Assembly: GCF_014252115.1 (NCBI RefSeq)
Contig: NZ_CP059211.1
Location: 517,182 to 581,181 of the forward strand
Reading direction: 5' to 3'
Origin: Blattabacterium cuenoti
GTDB lineage: Bacteria > Bacteroidota > Bacteroidia > Flavobacteriales > Blattabacteriaceae
Length of the DNA: 64,000 nt
Position numbers and translations under genes: made by a program
In this document: in pieces, positions 1 to 8,613 of the stretch
Layout of the letters: the number at the start of each line of letters is the position of its first letter
How positions within the stretch are numbered: position 1 is the first letter of the stretch
Notes under the pieces: generated by a model
What the model saw: the letters and a program-made list of their open reading frames with translations, nothing else
What the model was told of the DNA's origin: nothing
Database searches by the model: none

Positions 1-442
1 CAAAAAACAAACTGAGAAAAAAGACTTCAAAAAACAAACTGAGAAAAAAGACTTCAAAAAACAAACTGAGAAAAAAGACTTCAAAAAACAAACTGAGAAA
101 AAAGACTTCAAAAAACAAACTGAGAAAAAAGACTTCAAAAAACAAACTGAGAAAAAAGACTTCAAAAAACAAACTGAGAAAAAAGACTTCAAAAAACAAA
201 CTGAGAAAAAAGACTTCAAAAAACAAACTGAGAAAAAAGACTTCAAAAAACAAACTGAGAAAAAAGACTTCAAAAAACAAACTGAGAAAAAAGACTTCAA
301 AAAACAAACTGAGAAAAAAGACTTCAAAAAACAAACTGAGAAAAAAGACTTCAAAAAACAAACTGAGAAAAAAGACTTCAAAAAACAAACTGAGAAAAAA
401 GACTTCAAAAAACAAACTGAGAAAAAAGACTTCAAAAAACAG
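1..442 (+). repeat. Perfect 27-bp tandem repeat (minisatellite), 16+ copies
   Basis: A 27-bp unit repeats head to tail from the left edge: 16 full units at 2-433 and a last partial unit at 434-442. By eye all copies are identical, including synonymous positions. The unit is nine codons, so copy-number change would keep the reading frame. The array continues past the window edge, so total copy number is unknown. Units are contiguous with no spacers. Confidence 0.97.
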
Positions 443-454
443 AATCAAATTTGA
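2..454 (+). CDS. 3' end of a repeat-rich protein of unknown identity (partial)
   Basis: An open frame enters from the left edge in frame 2 and ends at TGA 452-454. It encodes at least 16 identical KKQTEKKDF units and then KKQNQI. No start codon occurs in this frame inside the window, so the start lies upstream. The stop overlaps the rluD ATG (TGATG), which suggests translational coupling in one operon. The tail is strongly basic, about +2 per unit, with one Phe every nine residues, and looks disordered. In free-living Flavobacteria a PASTA-domain gene often precedes rluD, so this could be a tail grown on such a protein; nothing visible here proves that. Frame 3 is also open through the repeat, but only frame 2 stops exactly at the rluD start. 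Confidence 0.6.
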   Translation, partial: KKQTEKKDFKKQTEKKDFKKQTEKKDFKKQTEKKDFKKQTEKKDFKKQTEKKDFKKQTEKKDFKKQTEKKDFKKQTEKKDFKKQTEKKDFKKQTEKKDFKKQTEKKDFKKQTEKKDFKKQTEKKDFKKQTEKKDFKKQTEKKDFKKQNQI

Positions 455-1458
455 TGAAAAAAATTGAAATTATTGCCAAAAAAAATCAACAAGAAATTCG
501 CATTGATAAGTTTTTGAGAAAAAATATAGAAAACATGAGTAGAAATCAAATTCAAAAACTTATTTTTTTTGGTAAAGTTATTGTTAATCAACAATATATT
601 GTAAAAAAAAATTATAAAATAAAACCTTTAGATTTTGTAGAAATAGAGAATTCTAGTATTCCTATACTGGATAATTTGGAATACAAAAACATTATTCCAG
701 AAAAAATAAATCTTAATATTCTTTATGAAGATGAAGATATTCTTATCGTTAATAAACCTGCAGGAATGGTTGTTCATCCTGGGTTTGGTAATTATAAAGG
801 AACGTTAATTCATGGATTAAAATATCATTTTCAAAACTCAAACTTAGATGAGTTTGATTTATATAGAAGTGGTTTAGTTCATAGACTAGATAAAGATACA
901 TCAGGTTTATTAATTATAGCTAAAAATGAATATTCAAAAAAATATTTATTTCAACAGTTTAACTTAAAAACAATTCAAAGGGAATATAGAGCTTTAATAT
1001 GGGGAAATTTACTCGAAGAAAAAGGAATTATAACTGGATTTATCGGAAGAGATCCTAAAAATAGAAAAAGAATGACTATTTTTAGAAAAAATGAATCATA
1101 CAAAGGTAAATATTCTGTTACACATTACAAAGTGCTTGAAAGATTCAAATATTTAACATATATTTCTTGTAATATAAAAACAGGAAAAACACATCAAATA
1201 AGAGCTCATTTCAAATATCTAGGACATCCACTATTTCATGACTCTATATATGGAGGAAATAAAATTTTTATGAAAAAAAAATGTTCAAAAAAAAATATAG
1301 AATTTTTTAATACTTGTTTAAAAATTTTACCAAGACAAGCCTTACATTCCATATCTCTTTCTTTTATTCATCCAAAAAATGAAAAATTTTATTTTTATTG
1401 TCCAATTCCTGAAGATTTTAAAATTGTTCTACAAAAATGTAGAACAGCCTTTAATTAA
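454..1458 (+). CDS. rluD: RluA/RluD-family 23S rRNA pseudouridine synthase
   Basis: Isomerises uridines to pseudouridine in 23S rRNA (RluD sites lie in helix 69). An N-terminal S4-type RNA-binding domain spans about residues 15-75. The catalytic domain carries HRLDKDTSG at residues 143-151, with the catalytic Asp in HRLD. Later family motifs include KTGKTHQIRAH. I chose ATG 454 rather than TTG 451 because the ATG overlaps the upstream stop as TGATG. The 334-residue length is normal. The 3' end overlaps the convergent mgtE by 8 bp, leaving no terminator. RluD is preferred over RluC because of the operon position, but the exact target sites are inferred. Confidence 0.93.
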   Translation: MKKIEIIAKKNQQEIRIDKFLRKNIENMSRNQIQKLIFFGKVIVNQQYIVKKNYKIKPLDFVEIENSSIPILDNLEYKNIIPEKINLNILYEDEDILIVNKPAGMVVHPGFGNYKGTLIHGLKYHFQNSNLDEFDLYRSGLVHRLDKDTSGLLIIAKNEYSKKYLFQQFNLKTIQREYRALIWGNLLEEKGIITGFIGRDPKNRKRMTIFRKNESYKGKYSVTHYKVLERFKYLTYISCNIKTGKTHQIRAHFKYLGHPLFHDSIYGGNKIFMKKKCSKKNIEFFNTCLKILPRQALHSISLSFIHPKNEKFYFYCPIPEDFKIVLQKCRTAFN

Positions 1459-2815
1459 ATAAAGTTCCATGTAAAAGGAGATAAGATATGGAAAAATATA
1501 TAATTAGTCCAACAACATCTACTAACGTAGCTACAAAAGGAGCTGAAGAACTGGCAGGGTCTCCTCTTAATTTTTTAATTACAAAAGGTAACATTGAACC
1601 GCTTAATGTTCCCCATAATACTACTCCTATCAAAGATAAAAAAACCGTAATTCCTACTAAAATCCAATGTGAACCATAATTAAATAAATTGATTTTATGC
1701 CAAGCTACCACACGTATAAAACCTGTTAATCCTAGAATACTTCCTAAGAAAAATCCACAAATAATTTCTCTTCGCATCACAATCCACCAATCCTTTATCT
1801 TTACCTCTCCTAAAGCCATTGCTTGTATAATTAAACTTGCAGCTTGAGATCCACTGTTTCCACCACTTGAAACAACCAAAGGTATGAACAATGCAAGAAC
1901 CACAGCTTTTTCTATAACACTTGAAAATTTTTGCATGACTGTTGTAGTTAACATCTCTCCTATAAACAATAAAATTAACCATCCAGCTCTTTTTTTAATA
2001 AGCTTGTATAAAGGAACATTTAAATAAGATTCATTTAAAACTTCCATTCCTCCTATTTTTTGAAAATCTTCTCTATAATTTTCATTTAAGACCCGTAAAA
2101 TATCGTCTACAGTCACTATTCCCAATAAAAAATTCTGATCATCTATAACTGGAAGTGAAATTCTATTACTTATAGAAAATATTTTAGTAGCTTCTTTCTC
2201 TGTATCTGTAATGTTTAAAGTTTCATTCTTAGTATAAGATTCATCATTATTAATGAGATCAGATATTTTTGTATTTGGATCTACTAGCAGAATTTCTCGT
2301 ATTTTCACATCATCTATTAATTTTCCTTCTTGATCTACTATATAAACAATTTCTATAACATCACTATTTTTTATTTCTTTACGAATATAATCCAAAACTT
2401 CTTGTACACTCCAGGTTTTTTTAACAGCAAGACAATATGGTATCATTAAACGACCTACACTACTTTTAGGATATCCTAGAGATACTAGGGTTTTATATTT
2501 ATCTTCTGTATTTAAATATTTTATTAAATCTTTTAAAATATTTCTGGGTAAATTTTCTAAAAAATAATCACGATCATCTACTGATAGGTTACTTAATAAT
2601 TCCATTTTCTTGATAGAAGACACATTTTTTATAATTTTTTTTTTTATAGAAAAATCTAATTCTTTAAAAATAGAAATTGCCTTACATAATTTTAATAAAC
2701 TAAATATTTTTACAACATCGTTAGGATTCTGATGGATAATTTTTATTAATCTACTTACAGTTTGACTATTTAGAAATTTATAGTTATTTAAATAATCTTT
2801 ATCCTCATTAAACAT
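1451..2815 (-). CDS. mgtE: MgtE-family magnesium transporter
   Basis: Inner-membrane Mg2+ channel/transporter. The order is an N-terminal MgtE_N helical domain (about 1-130), two CBS domains (about 135-260) and a C-terminal membrane domain with five hydrophobic segments (about 280-454). The pore-region stretch VVSSGGNSGSQAASL is intact, as is the later ATLVDVVGL segment. The length of 454 residues is typical. It is transcribed divergently from leuS across about 145 bp and overlaps the rluD end by 8 bp. The CBS pair usually senses intracellular Mg2+. Confidence 0.95.
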   Translation of the reverse strand: MFNEDKDYLNNYKFLNSQTVSRLIKIIHQNPNDVVKIFSLLKLCKAISIFKELDFSIKKKIIKNVSSIKKMELLSNLSVDDRDYFLENLPRNILKDLIKYLNTEDKYKTLVSLGYPKSSVGRLMIPYCLAVKKTWSVQEVLDYIRKEIKNSDVIEIVYIVDQEGKLIDDVKIREILLVDPNTKISDLINNDESYTKNETLNITDTEKEATKIFSISNRISLPVIDDQNFLLGIVTVDDILRVLNENYREDFQKIGGMEVLNESYLNVPLYKLIKKRAGWLILLFIGEMLTTTVMQKFSSVIEKAVVLALFIPLVVSSGGNSGSQAASLIIQAMALGEVKIKDWWIVMRREIICGFFLGSILGLTGFIRVVAWHKINLFNYGSHWILVGITVFLSLIGVVLWGTLSGSMLPFVIKKLRGDPASSSAPFVATLVDVVGLIIYFSISYLLLHGTLFN

Positions 2816-2960
2816 TTTATTTTTTTTTGTAAAAAAGTTTTTTTTTAGTATTTATTCTTGAATAATTCGAACAAACTATATATTATTATTTTTTTCTGTA
2901 GAAAAAATTAAAATTACGTAATAAAATCATTGTATTAGTTTAGTCTTAAAAAAAATAAAA

Positions 2961-5747
2961 ATGGAATATAATTTTTGTGAAATAGAAAAACGATGGCAAA
3001 TATATTGGAAAAAACATAACATATTTCATGTAACAGAAAATGAAAAAAAAAGAAAATATTATATATTGAATATGTTTCCTTATCCTTCTGGAACAGGTCT
3101 TCATGTAGGACATTGTTTAGGGTATATAGCTTCAGACGTTTATGCTAGATATAAACGAGTAAAAGGATATAATATTCTAAATCCAATAGGATTTGATTCT
3201 TTTGGTCTTCCTGCAGAACAATACGCTATACAAACAGGTAAACATCCTTGTGATACAATTATTGATAATTCACATAGATATCAAAAACAAATGAATAAAA
3301 TCGGACTTTCTTTTAATTGGGATAGAAAACTATATACTAGTAATCCTCATTATTATCGTTGGACTCAATGGATGTTTATTCATATTTTTAATTCTTGGTA
3401 TGATAAAGATAATGAACAAGCTAAACCTATAAATCTTTTAATCAGAGAATTTGATAAGAACGGGAATCATTTTATTAACGCAAGTACTACATCAAGTTAC
3501 AAATTCAATTCAAAAACATGGAAAAAACTAAATTCACTTGAAAAAGAATCTATCCTTTTAGATTACAGACTGGCTTTCTTATCTAAGAATATAGTGAATT
3601 GGTGTCCAGATCTAGGAACAGTATTAGCTAATGATGAAATAAAAAATGGAAAAAGTGAAAGAGGAGGATATCCAGTTTATAAAAAAAAAATGTTACAATG
3701 GCATATAAGAATCAGTGTTTATGCAGAAAGACTTATAAAAGGGTTAAACCTTATTGATTGTTCTCCTTCTTTAAAAAGAATACAAAAAAATTGGATAGGA
3801 AAATCAATAATAACTTCTATTTTATTAAAAATTGTTTATCCTATTGGTAAATTTCACGAAATTGAATTATTTACTACTCATCCAGAAATGATATTTGGAA
3901 TGACTTTTGTTGTATTATCGCCAGATCATCCACTTGCAGATAAAGTAAGTACTTTTTTTTCAAATCATGAAAGTGTTTTGAAATATATTACTAAAAAATT
4001 TTATATAGATAAAAAAACAAAAAATATTTCTGGTATCTTTACAGGAAATTATATTTTCCATCCTTTTATTAAAAATAAAAAAATCCCCATTTACATTAGT
4101 AATTTTTTTACTATAGAAAATCAAATTAAATCTATAATGGGAATACCTGGATATGAAGATAAAAGTAAAAAATTTTCCCAAAGGTTTGGTATAGAAATTA
4201 TAAAAATTTTAGATTTCAACGAAAAGTTCATAAATTCTAATTTTTTAAATGGACTAAATCGTCAAAAAGCAAAAGAAAAAATCATAAAAATTTTAATAAA
4301 TAATAAAATAGGGTCAATTAAAACTATTTATAATATCCGTGATGCTGTTTTTTCTAGACAAAGATATTGGGGGGAACCAATTCCTATTTATTTCAAAAAT
4401 AAGATACCCAAAACAATTCCTATTGATAAATTACCAATTATTCTTCCAAAAATAGATAATTTTCATCCTAAAAATGGAAACTCTCCATTATGTAGGGCTT
4501 CTAGTTGGGCTTGGGATGAAAAAAATAAAAAGATTGTACCTAATATTCTCATTGATCATAAATATGTATTTCCAATAGAAACTAGTACAATGCCCAGTTG
4601 GGCAGGATCAAGTTGGTATTATCTTAGATATATGGATGTAAATAACAATCAATGTTTTCTTGATAAAAAAAAAGAGAATTATTGGAAAAATGTTGATTTA
4701 TATATTGGTGGATCTGAACATAGTACAGGTCATTTAATTTATGCTAGATTTTGGAACAAATTTTTGTTGGATAGAGGGTGGATAACAACAGAGGAACCTT
4801 TTAAAAGGGTATTAAATCAAGGGATGATTTTGAGTTATTCTGCTATTATACTTAAAGTAATAGGAGAAAATATTTTTATGTCTTATGGATTAAAAAATAA
4901 AAAACATGCATATTTTTCCTTCCAAGAGATATATGTGGATCTTTCTTTAATCCAAAATAATAATGAACTAAATATTAATCGATTTAAAAAATGGAGACCA
5001 GAATTTTATTCTTCTATTTTTATTTTAGAAAAAGGAGTTTTTTTTTGTAAAAGAAAGTTAGAAAAAATGTCAAAGTCAAAATATAATACCATAAATCCTG
5101 ATGATATTTGTGAAAAATATGGATCAGATATATTTCGTGTTTATGAAATGTTTTTAGGTCCTATTAACCAATCTAAACCTTGGAATGAAGAAAAAATAAA
5201 TGGGATAAGAAATTTTATAAATAAATTTTGGTGTTTGTTTCATAGAAACAAAACTTTTCAAATAAGTGAAAAAAATCCAACAATTCGAGAATTACAAATT
5301 TTACACAGTACTATAAAAAAAATAGAAAGAAAAATGCAATCTTTTTCCTGGAATACTTCTATTAGCTTATTGATGATTATCACCAATCAATTGATTACAT
5401 TAAAATGTAATAAAAGAAAAATATTGGAACCTTTAGTTAAATTGATAGCTCCATTTGCACCTCATATATCTGAAGAATTATGGCATAAATTGGGGAAGAA
5501 AAAATCTATTATTTTTTATAAGTTTCCAGTTTTTAATTCAAAATATATAATAGAAAAAAAAATAACATATCCGGTTATGTTTAATGGAAAATTAAAGTTT
5601 TTAGAAACGTTTGATTCTACTATTTCAATAAAAGAAATAAAAAGTAAAATTTTAAATCATCCTAAAACAAAATTTTTTTTGAAAAAAAAGACTTTACAAA
5701 AGTTAATTTTAATACCTAAAAAAATAATAAATATCTTATTAAAGTAA
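2961..5747 (+). CDS. leuS: Leucyl-tRNA synthetase with degraded editing site
   Basis: Charges tRNA-Leu. The class I signatures are intact: HVGH at residues 48-51 and KMSKS at 702-706. The length of 928 residues fits Bacteroidetes LeuRS, including an insertion before KMSKS. The CP1 editing domain (about 280-430) is present but its active site is altered. The threonine-rich motif reads TTHPEM (305-310) instead of TTRPDT. The GTGA motif is QIKS (388-391). The following HDxRD motif is YEDKS (398-402), so the Asp equivalent to E. coli Asp345 is Ser. Aminoacylation should be intact, whereas hydrolysis of mischarged tRNA is probably weak or absent (inference). Divergent from mgtE. Confidence 0.97.
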   Translation: MEYNFCEIEKRWQIYWKKHNIFHVTENEKKRKYYILNMFPYPSGTGLHVGHCLGYIASDVYARYKRVKGYNILNPIGFDSFGLPAEQYAIQTGKHPCDTIIDNSHRYQKQMNKIGLSFNWDRKLYTSNPHYYRWTQWMFIHIFNSWYDKDNEQAKPINLLIREFDKNGNHFINASTTSSYKFNSKTWKKLNSLEKESILLDYRLAFLSKNIVNWCPDLGTVLANDEIKNGKSERGGYPVYKKKMLQWHIRISVYAERLIKGLNLIDCSPSLKRIQKNWIGKSIITSILLKIVYPIGKFHEIELFTTHPEMIFGMTFVVLSPDHPLADKVSTFFSNHESVLKYITKKFYIDKKTKNISGIFTGNYIFHPFIKNKKIPIYISNFFTIENQIKSIMGIPGYEDKSKKFSQRFGIEIIKILDFNEKFINSNFLNGLNRQKAKEKIIKILINNKIGSIKTIYNIRDAVFSRQRYWGEPIPIYFKNKIPKTIPIDKLPIILPKIDNFHPKNGNSPLCRASSWAWDEKNKKIVPNILIDHKYVFPIETSTMPSWAGSSWYYLRYMDVNNNQCFLDKKKENYWKNVDLYIGGSEHSTGHLIYARFWNKFLLDRGWITTEEPFKRVLNQGMILSYSAIILKVIGENIFMSYGLKNKKHAYFSFQEIYVDLSLIQNNNELNINRFKKWRPEFYSSIFILEKGVFFCKRKLEKMSKSKYNTINPDDICEKYGSDIFRVYEMFLGPINQSKPWNEEKINGIRNFINKFWCLFHRNKTFQISEKNPTIRELQILHSTIKKIERKMQSFSWNTSISLLMIITNQLITLKCNKRKILEPLVKLIAPFAPHISEELWHKLGKKKSIIFYKFPVFNSKYIIEKKITYPVMFNGKLKFLETFDSTISIKEIKSKILNHPKTKFFLKKKTLQKLILIPKKIINILLK

Positions 5748-5797
5748 ATTTTTTCGATACAAAATGAATTTACAATATTTTTATTATACATAAAACG

Positions 5798-5805
5798 TAG
5801 ATTTG
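5798..5805 (+). promoter_or_regulatory. Possible Bacteroidetes -7 promoter box for gdhA
   Basis: TAGATTTG matches the TAnnTTTG consensus of Bacteroidetes housekeeping promoters, 54 bp before the gdhA ATG in the 112-bp gap after leuS. No TTG is seen at the expected -33 spacing. In DNA this AT-rich such matches also arise by chance. Confidence 0.3.
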
Positions 5806-5859
5806 TGCAATCTATCATTTCTTAATTTATCTTTCGTTCTATAGATAAAAACTTTTTTT

Positions 5860-7284
5860 ATGTCAAAAAATAAAACCAGTGCATATAGTTTTTTTAATTG
5901 TATAGAAAAAAATTTTGATAAAGCTACACGATTTATTTCTTCTATTAAGAAAGGTCTTTTAGAACAAATTAAAGCTTGCAATGCTGTGTATCGAATGCAT
6001 TTTCCTGTGAAAATAGGAAAAGAAATAAAAGTAATTGAAGCCTATAGAGTTCAACACTCTCATCATAAACTTCCTTGCAAAGGAGGAATTCGATATAGCA
6101 TGAAAGTTAATCAAGATGAAGTTATGACTTTAGCTGCTTTAATGACCTATAAATGTGCTATAGTTGATGTTCCTTTTGGAGGAGCTAAAGGTGGAATAAA
6201 AATTGATCCACAAACTATATCATCAGAAAATATAGAAAAAATAACACGCCGTTATACTTCTGAATTGATTAAAAAAAATTTTATTGGACCGGGTATAGAT
6301 GTTCCCGCTCCTGATTATGGAACTGGAGAAAGAGAGATGAGTTGGATTTTTGATACTTTTTTATCTCTTCGTTCTGGGGATGTAGATGCATTAGCTTGTG
6401 TAACTGGAAAACCTGTTTCTCAAGGAGGAGTGAGAGGAAGAAAAGAAGCAACAGGATTAGGAGTATTTTATGGTATAAGAGAATTATGTCATCTTAAAGA
6501 AGATATGTCTTCTGTGGGCCTTGATGTTGGATTAGTTGGAAAAAAAATTATCATACAAGGATTAGGAAATGTTGGTTATCATGCAGCTACTTTTTTTCAC
6601 AAGGCAGGAGCCATTATAATAGCCGTAGCAGAAAGAGAGGGGGCTATATATAACGAAAAAGGATTAAATGTATCCAAAGTTTTTTTACATTTAAAAAATA
6701 CTGGTTCCATACTAAATTTTCCAGAATCAAAAAATATAAAGAATACAGAAAAGGCTTTAGAATTAGAATGTGATATTTTAATTCCAGCGGCATTAGAAAA
6801 TGTAATACATGTAAATAATGCAAATTATATTAAAGCTAAAATTATTGGAGAAGCAGCAAATGGACCTATTACCCCTGAAGCTGATGATATATTGGAAAAA
6901 AAAGGAGTAATTATTGTTCCTGACATTTACTTAAATGCAGGAGGAGTTACTGTTTCTTATTTTGAATGGTTAAAAAATTTAAGTCATGTACGTTATGGAC
7001 GTATGGAAAAAAAATTTAGAGAAAATATGAATGCTGGATTATTGCAAGTTATAGAAACGGTTTCCAATAAAAAAATTACAATAGAAGAAAAAAAAAGTAT
7101 TTTAAGAGGACCAAGAGAAATTGATTTAATACATAGTGGTTTAGAAGACACCATGATTAATGGATTTCATAAAATCCGTGATTTAAAAAAATCATCAAAA
7201 ATAGACAACATGCGTACAGCAGCATTTGTTCTAGCAATCAATAAAATTATTGATTCTTATGAAAAATTAGGAATTTTTCCATAA
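5860..7284 (+). CDS. gdhA: Glutamate dehydrogenase
   Basis: Interconverts 2-oxoglutarate plus ammonia and glutamate. The substrate-binding domain carries PFGGAKGGIK with the catalytic Lys at residue 110 and the GPGIDVPAPD stretch. The Rossmann coenzyme domain has GLGNVGYHAA at about 226-236. At 474 residues it resembles the Glu/Leu/Phe/Val dehydrogenase family with NAD or dual coenzyme use. In cockroach endosymbionts glutamate dehydrogenase is the known entry point for ammonia released by urease; no urease genes lie in this window. A possible TAnnTTTG promoter box sits 54 bp upstream. It is followed by pyrH after 43 bp. Confidence 0.95.
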   Translation: MSKNKTSAYSFFNCIEKNFDKATRFISSIKKGLLEQIKACNAVYRMHFPVKIGKEIKVIEAYRVQHSHHKLPCKGGIRYSMKVNQDEVMTLAALMTYKCAIVDVPFGGAKGGIKIDPQTISSENIEKITRRYTSELIKKNFIGPGIDVPAPDYGTGEREMSWIFDTFLSLRSGDVDALACVTGKPVSQGGVRGRKEATGLGVFYGIRELCHLKEDMSSVGLDVGLVGKKIIIQGLGNVGYHAATFFHKAGAIIIAVAEREGAIYNEKGLNVSKVFLHLKNTGSILNFPESKNIKNTEKALELECDILIPAALENVIHVNNANYIKAKIIGEAANGPITPEADDILEKKGVIIVPDIYLNAGGVTVSYFEWLKNLSHVRYGRMEKKFRENMNAGLLQVIETVSNKKITIEEKKSILRGPREIDLIHSGLEDTMINGFHKIRDLKKSSKIDNMRTAAFVLAINKIIDSYEKLGIFP

Positions 7285-7327
7285 TATTCTTTTATCCTTT
7301 AAAAAAAACGATAAAAACATATCTTTC

Positions 7328-8041
7328 ATGAAGTACAAAAGATCATTATTGAAATTAAGTGGAGAAGCTCTTATGGGGGATAACGAATTTGGACTTCATT
7401 CTACTCGTCTTCAACAATACGCAGAAGAAGTAAAAAAAGTCGTAGATATGGGGGCTCAAGTTGCTATAGTTATTGGCGGAGGGAATATCTTTAGAGGATT
7501 TCCTAGAATAAAGGAAAAAAAAACTATTAATCGTATTGAAGGAGATTATATGGGAATGTTAGCTACTATTATTAACGGTATAGCTTTTCAATCCTATTTA
7601 GAAAATGTAGGAATATGTACCTATATTCAAACAGCTATTAGAATGGATGAAATTGCAGAACCTTTTGGAAAAGATAGAGCAATACGACATTTGGAAAAAG
7701 GAAGGGTTGTAATATTTGTAGCTGGATTAGGAAATCCTTATTTTACTACAGATACAGCTGCTGTCTTACGTGCTATTGAGATAAAAGCTGATGTATTATT
7801 AAAAGGAACTAGAGTAGATGGAATTTATACAAAAGATCCGGAACAAGATAAATATGCTAAAAAACTTAAAAATATATCTTTTGATATGGCATATAAAATG
7901 GGAATTAAAGTTATGGATCAAACTGCTTTCATCTTAGGAAATGAAAACGATTTACCAATTATAATTTTTGATATTAATAGAAAAGGAAATTTTAAAAAAG
8001 TGATTTCTGGAGAAAAAATAGGAACTATAGTTTCTAAATAA
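7328..8041 (+). CDS. pyrH: UMP kinase
   Basis: Phosphorylates UMP to UDP in pyrimidine nucleotide synthesis. It is an amino acid kinase fold with the N-terminal KLSGEALMG motif, GGGNIFRG at about 56-63 and the C-terminal DQTAFILG segment. At 237 residues it is the standard length for the bacterial hexameric enzyme. It starts a plus-strand run pyrH-frr-asnS-rpoN with gaps of 15, 2 and 3 bp. The pyrH-frr pairing is common across bacteria. Confidence 0.97.
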   Translation: MKYKRSLLKLSGEALMGDNEFGLHSTRLQQYAEEVKKVVDMGAQVAIVIGGGNIFRGFPRIKEKKTINRIEGDYMGMLATIINGIAFQSYLENVGICTYIQTAIRMDEIAEPFGKDRAIRHLEKGRVVIFVAGLGNPYFTTDTAAVLRAIEIKADVLLKGTRVDGIYTKDPEQDKYAKKLKNISFDMAYKMGIKVMDQTAFILGNENDLPIIIFDINRKGNFKKVISGEKIGTIVSK

Positions 8042-8056
8042 AAATAAAATAAGATT

Positions 8057-8611
8057 ATGGATGAATTAAATAATATTTTTTCCTCTTGTCAAAGAGATAT
8101 GGAAAAAATTTTAGAAAAACTGCAAAAAGAAATTCATCATATTAGATTAGGTAGTAAATCTCTATCTTCTTTTTTAAGTAAAATAAAAATAAAATGTTAC
8201 GAAACTTTCTTTCCACTTATAGAAGTGGCAAATATTTCTATTATAGATAATATGAATATTTCTATTCATCCTTGGGATCGGTCTATTATTTCAAATATAG
8301 AAAAAGCTATTATTAATGCTAATCTTGGTTTCACGCCAACTAATAAAGGAGATTACATTCATATTCATTTACCTATAATCACAGAAGAAAGTCGAAAAAA
8401 TTTGATGAAAAAAATAAAATTACAAATAGAACATGCCAAAATTCTTGTCAGAAGAATAAGAAAGAAAAATAACCAACATATAAGAAAACTTCAAATATCA
8501 GAAGATATTTCAAAAATAGGAGAAAACCATATACAAAAAATAACAAGCGAATATATAAAAAAAGTAGAAAATTTATTTCTTAATAAGGAAAAAGAAATAT
8601 TGAGAATATAA
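8057..8611 (+). CDS. frr: Ribosome recycling factor
   Basis: Splits post-termination ribosomes together with EF-G. At 184 residues it has the usual length. Conserved pieces include the DRSIISNIEKAI region in the middle and the ESRKNLMKKI...ILVRRIRKK helix where the family binds the ribosome. The sequence is divergent near residues 30-45, where the usual RTGRASP-like stretch reads RLGSKSLS. The order pyrH-frr supports the call. ATG 8057 lies 15 bp after pyrH. Confidence 0.95.
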   Translation: MDELNNIFSSCQRDMEKILEKLQKEIHHIRLGSKSLSSFLSKIKIKCYETFFPLIEVANISIIDNMNISIHPWDRSIISNIEKAIINANLGFTPTNKGDYIHIHLPIITEESRKNLMKKIKLQIEHAKILVRRIRKKNNQHIRKLQISEDISKIGENHIQKITSEYIKKVENLFLNKEKEILRI

Positions 8612-8613
8612 AA

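Noticed and set aside
1..442. CRISPR-like array at the left edge
   Set aside because: The units are contiguous and identical with no variable spacers; this is a coding tandem repeat.
1488..1679. 63-residue plus-strand open frame within mgtE
   Set aside because: It is antisense to the conserved membrane domain of mgtE and shows no family features.
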